A stretch of DNA of 64,000 nucleotides from contig JBAMJR010000068.1 of NCBI GenBank assembly GCA_038501785.1, positions 286,501 to 350,500 on the forward strand, written 5' to 3'. The DNA comes from Myoxocephalus aenaeus (lineage: Eukaryota > Chordata > Actinopteri > Perciformes > Cottidae). The notes beneath the pieces were generated by a model. It had not been told where the DNA came from. It saw only the letters and a list, made by a program, of their open reading frames with translations, and did no database searches. The first letter of the stretch is position 1, and the number at the start of each line of letters is the position of its first letter. Shown in pieces: positions 56,105-64,000 of the stretch. The translations under genes and the position numbers were made by a program.

Positions 56105-57229
56105 GTACAGAGCCAGACCTGCAGCCATTGACCCAACACCATTCTGTCATCCATCACTCACCCATCGTGTGTCTGTGTTCCCACCGTCGACATTCCAACA
56201 ACCACCACACTAAGAGATCCATAATGCATGCATAGTCAAAGAGGTTTAATAATTGGATAATTCACTCCAAACTCACTTTATTAAACCATGCAATGGAATA
56301 TTAAATCAGCTCGGTAATTAGGAGATAACGGTGAAACGTTGCACACAGGCCACCGTAGTTTTCCTCCCTGTTGGCAAATGGGAGAAGTTTCAGTTGGTAA
56401 TCGATCTGCAAACTCACTGCTAGACACTGTGACATCCTGCGCACCGGCCCTTTAAGGGCTGCGCACCGGCCCTTTAAGGGCTGGACTGTCCAGTCAAAAT
56501 CAAATAAGCACATTTTGAATACATATTTTGTAAACTAGTGCTGATATGCCTCGTGTTTTGTTCTTTTCTTTTCTTCATCCCATGAGGACTGCGAATGACT
56601 TATCTTTTTCATTATCCATATGCTGATTATTGTGTGTGAGATATAGAATAAATAACTGCCACAGCATCTTAAAGCCCAAGGTAACATCAGCAAAGTACAA
56701 AAGCAGCACGTCTCCAACAGCTGAGGAGCTGGAACGGAGGAATTTGGGCATTTATCGCTGGAAAAAAGACTTTTAACGATCGACCGATTTTCAAAAGCGG
56801 TTGACGATCATCTCGTGATTGCGCAATCGACCGATCGTTTTCAGCTTCAACGAAAAGAAGTTCTCGAGTGCTGAACAAATAACTTTAAAAAAATCAAAGA
56901 ATGAGTCCACAAGACGCATTCAAAGCCGCGTTTGAAGTCATTAAAAGTTTGCGGGTCGATACCGCGCCCCGGGTTGCAGTCACTCACACACACATCAGTC
57001 CACCTGTAGTCTCACCTGCACCAATACATGTGTGTGTGTGTGTGTGTGATCCCCGCTGCATGCCATCCCCTCACCCCCCCCCGCCTCCACATTCAGGACA
57101 CGTGTGTAATTTCCTGTAACCTGTCTGAAGTGCATATCCTCAGTGCGTGTGCGTTTGTTTGTGTGTCTTTGTCAGCGAGGTTAGCAAGCTCCAGCTCCTG
57201 TCAACAGTTTGTCATCTTCTTGCTTGCAG
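56105..57229 (+). other. olfm1: olfm1 intron before the Y exon
   Basis: Contains a 24-bp tandem duplication at about 56440-56485 (ctgcgcaccggccctttaag unit) and a GT run near 57030-57050. Ends with the strong tract tcatcttcttgcttgcag. Confidence 0.5.
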
Positions 57230-57235
57230 GGCTAA
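57230..57235 (+). CDS. olfm1: olfm1 alternative terminal Y exon: Gly-stop
   Basis: A strong acceptor (gtcatcttcttgcttgcag) is followed at once by GGC TAA. Joined in phase 0 to exon 3 (...NIAKQYK) it gives ...QYKG and a stop. Human short noelin/pancortin isoforms (AMY and BMY) end in exactly this way, with a single Gly from the Y exon (knowledge from memory). An AATAAA at 57703 closes a 3' UTR of about 0.5 kb. The short forms lack the olfactomedin domain. Too short to be found by ORF search; the call rests on position, phase, acceptor and poly(A) signal agreeing. Confidence 0.72.
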   Translation, partial: G

Positions 57236-57448
57236 CTTTAAGACATGTAAAGAGAGCCACAGGGAAGAAGAGGCAGGTCATTTCCAGATTCCCCTGAACT
57301 GGGCCACAGTACTGAGAGCATTTGGGCGTCAAACAGTTAATTTACCTTTAGCACCATTGAGACTAAGAAACCTCCCACTGATCTCTTCCTGCATGTTACT
57401 GCTGTCAAAGTTTTCCATTTAAAAGCTTTCTTTTTCAAACGTAAATAC

Positions 57449-57500
<52 letters not shown>

Positions 57501-57725
57501 ATTATTATTATTATTAATATTATTATCGATTGCTGTTATTCATTCTATTTTTCTTTTTGGCTTTTTGTCTCTGCATATTTGGTTACTCAACAAATCTATA
57601 CGTAACACTATAGACGTAAACAATTTCGAGTCACTTTGTTGTGTGTGACATGTAAAAGCATGTAACCCTTAATACGATGTTGCATTTTAAACGATGATGA
57701 CCAATAAAGAGCTTTCCCAAATTGT
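57236..57725 (+). other. olfm1: 3' UTR of olfm1 Y isoforms
   Basis: About 490 bp, AT-rich, including an (ATT)n at about 57453-57525. Ends after AATAAA with a T/G-rich stretch (ttgttgtcggtgt). Confidence 0.55.
57703..57708 (+). terminator. olfm1: poly(A) signal for olfm1 Y isoforms
   Basis: AATAAA in gatgaccaataaagagc, followed about 20 bp later by attgttgtcggtgt, a GU-rich element. It lies between the Y exon and the next Z-branch exon, as an internal poly(A) site should. Confidence 0.6.
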
Positions 57726-57807
57726 TGTCGGTGTACCGAGGGCTTGCTTTTTAAACGGCCGGGACGGAGCACCTGCTCTGGAGCAAATTACCTGGGTTTG
57801 TTTGCTC

Positions 57808-57862
57808 AGACACACGCACACACACACACACACACACACACCTACACACACACACACACCTG
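57808..57862. repeat. (CA)n microsatellite
   Basis: CA array with a cct break, about 180 bp upstream of exon 4. Confidence 0.93.
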
Positions 57863-58043
57863 CACAGACGAAACACAGCTGCTCACACACTCAACACACT
57901 GAACACACACAGGGTCAGTGAAGAGGCAGGATAGAGGTAGAGCAGTCAGGTTCAGACAGGTGTTTTTATTTCTCCTTCATTTCTTTCTTTTTCTCCTTTT
58001 TGTCGCGCATGACACTCAAATGAGCTTATTCTAATCCTTTCAG

Positions 58044-58263
58044 GCCATAAAAGCGAAAATGGAGGAGCTTAGACCGTTGATACCAGTGTTGGAGGAGTAC
58101 AAGGCCGATGCCAAATTGGTATTGCAGTTTAAGGAGGAGGTCCAGAATCTGACGTCAGTTCTAAACGAACTTCAGGAGGAGATGGGGGCCTATGACTACG
58201 AGGAGCTGCACAACAGAGTGTCAAATCTTGAGGAGAGGCTCCGAGCATGCATGCAAAAATTAG
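58044..58263 (+). CDS. olfm1: olfm1 exon 4 (Z forms, coiled coil)
   Basis: Reads AIKAKMEELRPLIPVLEEYK, ADAKLVLQFKEEVQNLTSVL, NELQEEMGAYDYEELHNRVS, NLEERLRACMQKL plus one base. It covers the second half of the coiled coil, NLT sequon and the ACMQKLAC cysteine pair that precedes the olfactomedin domain. 220 bp, phase 0 start, phase 1 end, acceptor tttcag, donor gtaggc. Very close to human OLFM1 in this region. Confidence 0.95.
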
Positions 58264-59066
58264 GTAGGCCCAGAAAGTTGTTGGCACACACTCTTTTGCT
58301 TCAAACATGTGCATGCACCAACACCCCACTGACATGTAGTATGTTGCGAGCGGCCAGACAGAGATCCTCATCGCTCACACGATCCAGAACATCACAGGAA
58401 CACGACGTGTGTGTGGCCGAAAAGCTCTCGCACACCGCATGCATGTTACACGCCACTCACGACACGATGGCCGGCCACCCCTTTGGGGTCGCATCGCATC
58501 GCTGCTCGCCCTCCGACAGGCTTCTGCCGTCGGTGCGCTCTGACGTCGTCAAAGCAAAGCGACGGCGAGGTCCGTCAGAGGGCGACGCGTGCACTCGCAG
58601 AACTGGAGTTACATCCAGGTAACTTCTGCATGGTCTGTGTTTCTACAGCTTTGGAGAACATATATATTCAAGTCATTCATTTATCCACAAAAAAACAAAC
58701 ATATTCTGTGCTGCTTTTCTGTTTTCTGTTGCTGTATATATTATGATTATGAATATTTGGGCATTTTCTTGTCACTGTTTATCGGAGAAAACGAACGTAC
58801 AGACGGCACACTGCTCTGTAAACATTGTGATAGCTGTTTATTTCATTGTTTGAGAACATTTGATAGAATAAGTCATTCATTGATTAATTGATAATGACAA
58901 TATCTGAACTGGTGTGAGACCGTTTAGCTTTATTTGTTATTTATGTATTACTAACGCAAAGTACATTGTAATACACGACAATGGAATTTACCAACCTGCA
59001 TGAATCTATGGTCGCGTCCCACAAGACTGAGAGAGATGGCGTGTTTAAACATGATTAGACATGAGG

Positions 59067-59071
<5 letters not shown>

Positions 59072-59119
<48 letters not shown>
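59072..59119. repeat. (CA)n microsatellite
   Basis: About 24 CA units. Confidence 0.95.
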
Positions 59120-59656
59120 GATTAGGAAGAGATCTGCCGACAGGAAGTTTCTATCGCAGTCTTATCTTTGGTTCTCGCTCCGTCTCCGTCTCTTCACACC
59201 TCTGTCACAGCCCACAGTGCTAATAGATGCACACCCACACTGCAGTGACTCAGATAAATTACAAGAGCAGAGACACTTACACGCAGCACATCACGGGTAT
59301 ATTGTGTTCCTGTTTCCAATTATTCACGGTGGAAGATGACAAAAAGGATAAAAAAAAATTATAAAAAAAAGCTTTTGGTTTACAAACTGTTCATTTTGGA
59401 CCGCTAGTCAAGACACAGGGCTTTGTATTGACATGTAATATGTAGAGACACTTAATCTCAGCGCCACAGTTACCATTGAAGGCAATATTTATCTTTATCT
59501 ACGCACACAGAGTTATAAACAAAACAAAACAATCTGGCCACATCTGCTGTCTCTACCCAGCGGACTGAAGCCGGAGTCTTGTCCGTGTCTTTGCTCTCAG
59601 TTCGATGCCCATGCCGCTGCTCACATCTGCCAAAGATAGGAGAGCGGGGAACTGTG

Positions 59657-59658
<2 letters not shown>

Positions 59659-59715
<57 letters not shown>
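59659..59715. repeat. (GT)n microsatellite
   Basis: About 28 GT units. Lies opposite in strand sense to the CA array 550 bp upstream, so the two could pair in pre-mRNA. Confidence 0.95.
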
Positions 59716-59716
<1 letters not shown>

Positions 59717-60477
59717 TCAGACGAGATAAAGGCGAGGTCACCCAGCGAGGGACCGGCTCGGGCCGAACAGAGGGTGGCTCTTCCTTTCATCTTCACACTC
59801 GAGCTCAGTGCACACAAATACACTCCGCTGCACTCTCGTTACTGAGATTAAACTTGCAAAAGGTCACTCGCGCACATTTGCATCTGCAGATTAACAGGAG
59901 GGTGGAGGGGAAGGAAAAAAAGAAAGCAAAGAAGGCAGGATACATTTGAGTATTGAATAATAGATGGAGCGACAGGAGGGATTGATAGGTGGTGAAGGAG
60001 AAAGAGTGATAAAGTGAAGGAGAGTAACTGGGTCCCTGCAGAGCCGTCCTCCAAGCTGCTTGGTGCTGGAGAGACTACCAGACCGGCGGCTGCATGGACA
60101 CAACGGCCATCGATCAAGGGGACGCGCCAGCTTGCTGGGCGATAATCAAATAAATAAATCACCCGGTGCCGCGGCCCTGCGACGCCGAGGCTCAGAGCGC
60201 TGGAGGCAGATCCAGCCCCGTCACACGGGAAACACTGATGAATGGAGCGGGAGAGTCAGAGCAGCACATAAAAGCCCTCTGATATGCCTGCTTTAAAGCC
60301 ATTGTTCTCACATTTCCTCTGGAGAGAATACAAGTGCGCGGCATAATGCATAGCCAGGTTCAGCCGCCACAGAAGCAACGTTTCTCTCTTTGAAGACGAC
60401 CTCAACGAGTCTCTTCTCAGTTAGCTTCCCCTCTTCCTCGTCTTCAGAATAGAGTGATTGGTTTATGTTTGCACCAA

Positions 60478-60560
60478 AAAAGTCAAAGTCAGCTTTAATG
60501 TCAATTCTTCCACTTTTCACTTTATGTTGGACAGGAGAGTCCAACATAAAGTGAATACAG

Positions 60561-60591
<31 letters not shown>
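60478..60591. mobile_element. transposon-like fragment with perfect hairpin and (AAT)n
   Basis: aaagtcaaagtcagctttaa then a 17-bp perfect inverted repeat (60516-60532 and 60539-60555, 6-bp loop), then (AAT)n at 60563-60591. The opening resembles the start of a common fish repeat (motif memory). Confidence 0.45.
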
Positions 60592-60592
<1 letters not shown>

Positions 60593-60933
60593 GTGCATAA
60601 TAGATTAAAAAAAGAACATTGAGATAACATGTATCTGTATGATTAGCATTATAGTATTATTGCAGCAGTCCACATATATTGTACATGACATCACCGTTTT
60701 CCAAAATGAGCCCCTCCCCCATCAAAGCACAGAGAAATACAGAAATCTCTACCTAGGAAATACTGTTTTCATGAAGGAATAGGATGAAGGTTAGGGTTCC
60801 AAACTTATATGGAGGAAAAAACGAAGGGAAACGGTAGAATTTAAACATCCAGAGTTTACAGATTGACTTTCTGGCTAAACTTTGACCTATCATACTTGCC
60901 GTAGTTGTCCACACGCAAGTGATTACTACGGAC

Positions 60934-61312
60934 TAGCGCTGCAAAGAATTAGTGGATTAAATCAATTATTCGATTGGCTAAAAAAATCCATTGGCTACTA
61001 TTTTGATGATCAAATAATCTTTTTTGTAAAAGACAAATGTAAATGTTCTGGTGTTTCTTGATCACATATTAGAGTAAACTGAATATCTTTAGATTTGGGC
61101 CTGTTTGTCGAACAACATGAGACACTTTGACCCACGAAACAAGGCTGAGATGATTAATCACGAACATAAACGGCAGAGTAAAGTAGTTTCATGGTCACAG
61201 ACTGTCAGACCGCCTCTCCACTCTTTGTCCTTCTTTATGACAACTTTGTTGTGCCGGTCCCCAGATCTCATCAATCCTCGTTGTCACGACCGATAAAGAA
61301 TTACAGCCCCAA
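60934..61312. mobile_element. hAT-like nonautonomous element
   Basis: Left end tagcgctgcaaagaattagt, right end aagaattacagccccaa, which inverted reads ttggggctgtaattctt: imperfect terminal inverted repeats around the hAT-type (G)GGCTGCAA core. The interior has repeated attaatc/gattaa motifs typical of this fish family. No ORF. Target duplications not clear. Confidence 0.5.
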
Positions 61313-61379
61313 CTTGTCCTTGAAAAACAGGAATTTAGCGTCCATTCTATATCTAAATCCGCACATAAAGGCTGATGGT

Positions 61380-61620
61380 GTTTTTTGGAGATAATCAGCT
61401 CCAGTTCCCATCAGGTTTCCCATTTGCTCTGACCTCTGCTCCGGCCCGGGCAAATCCAGGCCAAAAGGGGATTAGACCCCGCGTGCATCTCCAGAAGGTA
61501 GATCCATCAGCGGGGCCTGCAATGGTAGTGCCATCTAAAGATAGATGGCATGATTAGAGCAAAATAATTAAATAAATCAATGGCCAATGTACAACTGTGG
61601 CCTCTAATCCCACTGAGTGT
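61380..61620. promoter_or_regulatory. candidate intronic conserved element
   Basis: Unique sequence with gataatcagctccagttccc, gggcaaatccaggcc and aaataattaaataaatcaat motifs inside the olfm1 intron. Composition only; needs alignment. Confidence 0.25.
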
Positions 61621-62601
61621 TACGTAAGGGACTCAAACCCCCCACTGGGAATATAGTAGACGCTGCTCATGTGACCATGTGTTCGTGCCCCAGCGCCGCC
61701 GCTGAGGTGTGATGCCCTCGCACGCTCACAGGCAACACATATGCTGCACATAAAGACAAACACACTCGTTTTACACAGTTTGAGGAGAGTGAGAGAGAGA
61801 GACTTCAAAGTAAAATGATGAAGAACAACAGAGTGGCTGTGACGAAAGACGGATGATGAGCACAACAATAAGGAGGTAATGGGAGCGATGCTTCACAGCC
61901 GAAGATACTAATGAAAACCCTAAAGTGAGCCGGCGCCCGTCACAGTCCCGCTCTTTAAATTATCGCATCAGAGCGACTCATTATAGGGATAAAATTAAGA
62001 CTTTAGTCTTGAAAAACCGCCCATGTCTTGAGGAATGGATGCTCTGCGGCTCAGAACCCAGTGTTAGTTTTGTCAACTTCCCATTAACACCTTAATCGAC
62101 AGTAATTAATGCTTACTAGCGGCACACTGGAGCAGAACACACAGCGGCGCTCCCTCTTCCTCTCACACTGAGGCTAAAACAGGCATCGGCATGTGTGAAC
62201 CACGTAATGAGACACGACACACAAAGAGAAAAGCCTCCGAGCTGCATGGCGACTCCCTCGATGTTCAGGCAAAGTCAATGAAATCAATGAAGTCAATGAA
62301 ATCCCTCGTAATAGATTTTTAATTGGGTTTTTTAACCTTTTAAAAACCAATCCAGACTGAGCGATTGTTATATAAAACTGTAAATCATAGCTTGTTTTAT
62401 GAAAAAAAGCCCCAAACTGCTGTATTTGGATGCATTGAACACCATAAGTAATATACAAGTGAAATATATGGTTTGGTACATGAAAGAATTCAAATGTGCC
62501 CCAATGTGCTCCAAAATTTTGGAGTCCTCCCCTGAGTTTTCTCTGTTCTAAACCCTCTCTAACTCTGTTCTGCTTCACTTTATCAAAGTCAACCTTTGCA
62601 G

Positions 62602-63233
62602 AGAGAATGTTCACATATTGAGCTATGATTTGGGTTAGTGAATGTTCACATATTGTGTTATGATGTGGGTTAGAGAATGTTCACATATTGTGCTATGATT
62701 TGGGTTAGAGAATGTTCACATATTGAGCTATGATTTGGGTTAGAGAATGTTCACATATTGAGCTATGATTTGGGTTAGAGAATGTTCACATATTGAGCTA
62801 TGATTTGGGTTAGATAATGTTCACATATTGTGTTATGATTTGGGTTAGAGAATGTTCACATATTGAGCTATGATTTGGGTTAGTGAATGTTCACATATTG
62901 TGTTATGATGTGGGTTAGAGAATGTTCACATATTGTGCTATGATTTGGGTTAGAGAATGTTCACATATTGTGTTATGATGTGGGTTAGAGAATGTTCACA
63001 TATTGTGCTATGATTTGGGTTAGAGAATGTTCACATATTGAGCTATGATTTGGGTTAGAGAATGTTCACATATTGAGCTATGATTTGGGTTAGAGAATGT
63101 TCACATATTGAGCTATGATTTGGGTTAGATAATGTTCACATATTGTGTTATGATTTGGGTTAGAGAATGTTCACATATTGAGCTATGATTTGGGTTAGTG
63201 AATGTTCACATATTGTGCTATGATTTGGGTTAG
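62602..63233. repeat. 35-bp minisatellite, 18 copies
   Basis: Unit gagaatgttcacatattgag then ctatgatttgggtta. Variants (tgtgttatgatg, gtgaatg, gataatg) recur in the same order, showing higher-order duplication of several units. Ends about 340 bp upstream of an olfm1 exon. Confidence 0.97.
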
Positions 63234-63322
63234 AGTTGGACCTTACAGCTGCATAATTTCAAAGAAATAATCATCCTGAAAGTGATTTTTTTATAGGCGG
63301 ACCTGAAACCTTTTCATTTTTT

Positions 63323-63463
63323 TCTGTGTGTCATCTTCATTTATTCTTAACCAGTAACATATAGACTGATGTTTACACATCTGAACAAAATCTCACATGT
63401 GTACCTTTTATTATAACACCAACATTATTCAAATAGCCCTAGTGGTTGCAGAGATACACCCTT
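63323..63463 (+). repeat. dispersed repeat, copy 2
   Basis: Homologous to 25636-25775 in the same orientation: tgtgtgtcatcttcatttat through caaatagccctagtggttgc. It lies about 110 bp before the exon at 63576, so a mobile sequence has landed close to an olfm1 acceptor. Confidence 0.6.
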
Positions 63464-63575
63464 TTTAGTTTGGGGATGACATTTTCGAGGAAAGGGCCTA
63501 AAACTAGGTGGGTTTTTAAATACCTGGCTGGGTGTGTCGCTCTGGATGTGCCCGTCTCACCTCTTTCCCTTGCAG

Positions 63576-63682
63576 CGTGTGGCAAGCTGACGGGCATCAG
63601 CGAGCCCATCACCATCAAGACGTCCGGGTCCCGGTTCGGCTCCTGGATGACGGACCCGCTGGCACCGGAAGGAGACACGCGG
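63576..63682 (+). CDS. olfm1: olfm1 exon 5 (start of olfactomedin domain)
   Basis: 107-bp exon completing the Ala codon and reading CGKLTGISEPITIKTSGSRF, GSWMTDPLAPEGDTR, donor gtaagt. This is the opening of the olfactomedin domain (SGSRFGSWMxDP), which mediates binding to neuronal partners such as the Nogo receptor and AMPA-receptor complexes (family knowledge). Phase 1 in, phase 0 out. The remaining domain exon (human V-WYMDGY...) is beyond the window, so the gene is truncated here by the window edge. Confidence 0.95.
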
Positions 63683-64000
63683 GTAAGTACGGCTGCACTC
63701 GGACGAGAAGCAAGCAAAGCAGTGTTGTAGCGGGAAGTATTATAGTCCACCTACAGAAAGGTGATCTGTTCCACCTTCTCAAATGTAAATATCTCCATAA
63801 TTGCCTCTGTCTTCTACAGTATGAAGGTAAACTGGATATCATTGGGCTTTAAACAACACAATTTGAGTCCACTTGGGCCTGGGACAATGTAAAGTAACCT
63901 GCAGGTTAATCTTTGATGATAATAGTGGTTAGTAGACAAGCACTCTGGCTGTAAACATCAACACGTCCCTGGAGATCGGCATCTCAAATAGTGATGGATG
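63683..64000 (+). other. olfm1: start of next olfm1 intron
   Basis: Unique sequence to the window edge; no exon seen in it. Confidence 0.5.

Larger units (their letters stand above)
58264..63575 (+). other. olfm1: olfm1 intron 4
   Basis: 5.3-kb intron holding CA/GT microsatellites, a hAT-like element, a 35-bp minisatellite and a dispersed repeat (listed separately). 59985-60300 and 61380-61620 are unique blocks that might be regulatory. No extra coding exon supported. Confidence 0.6.

Noticed and set aside
59470..59823. 117-codon - strand ORF
   Set aside because: Dominated by the GT microsatellite read as Thr-His.

Overview
The window is nuclear DNA of a vertebrate, most likely a ray-finned (teleost) fish. 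The evidence is GT-AG introns, two recognisable vertebrate genes in the order col5a1 - olfm1 (neighbours on human 9q34, known synteny), very dense CA/GT, GA and AT microsatellites, long minisatellites, and short inverted-repeat transposons of kinds common in fish. There is no operon structure, rRNA, tRNA or CRISPR array that I can support. The species cannot be named from this sequence.

Layout. (1) 74-7009, + strand: the last nine exons of col5a1 (collagen alpha-1(V) chain). They comprise three Gly-X-Y exons (54, 36 and 54 bp), the telopeptide/C-propeptide exons, a pair of mutually exclusive 69-bp exons (human 64A/64B) only 60 bp apart, and the last two exons ending at the stop codon at 7007-7009. 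A long 3' UTR follows, with candidate poly(A) signals at 8031 and 10436 on either side of a 1.3-kb, 22-bp minisatellite. (2) About 10.5-48.8 kb: intergenic DNA holding minisatellites, microsatellites, MITE-like elements (one nested pair), LINE fossils, and unique AT-rich stretches that look like conserved non-coding elements. On the - strand at 13693-14553 lies an intact single-exon 286-codon coiled-coil ORF. It has a TATA box, five AP-1-type heptamers upstream (four of them in inverted repeats), and an ATTAAA downstream. This is the best candidate for an undescribed gene here. (3) 49338 to the end, + strand: olfm1 (noelin/pancortin) with both alternative first exons (A at 49338, B at 53816), the shared M exons (55181, 55949), a tiny alternative terminal Y exon encoding Gly-stop (57230) with its own AATAAA, and the first exons of the Z branch (58044, 63576). 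The last exon, holding most of the olfactomedin domain, lies beyond the window.

How the genes work. col5a1 encodes a regulatory fibrillar collagen; this part carries the end of the triple helix, the furin-type RTRR site and the C-propeptide that drives chain selection and trimerisation. olfm1 encodes a secreted neuronal glycoprotein; the two promoters and two 3' ends seen here generate the four pancortin forms (AMY, BMY, AMZ, BMZ) known in mammals. The two genes are neighbours, not functional partners. Exon boundaries were set by reading frame, splice consensus and recalled similarity to the human proteins. No alignment or expression data were available.
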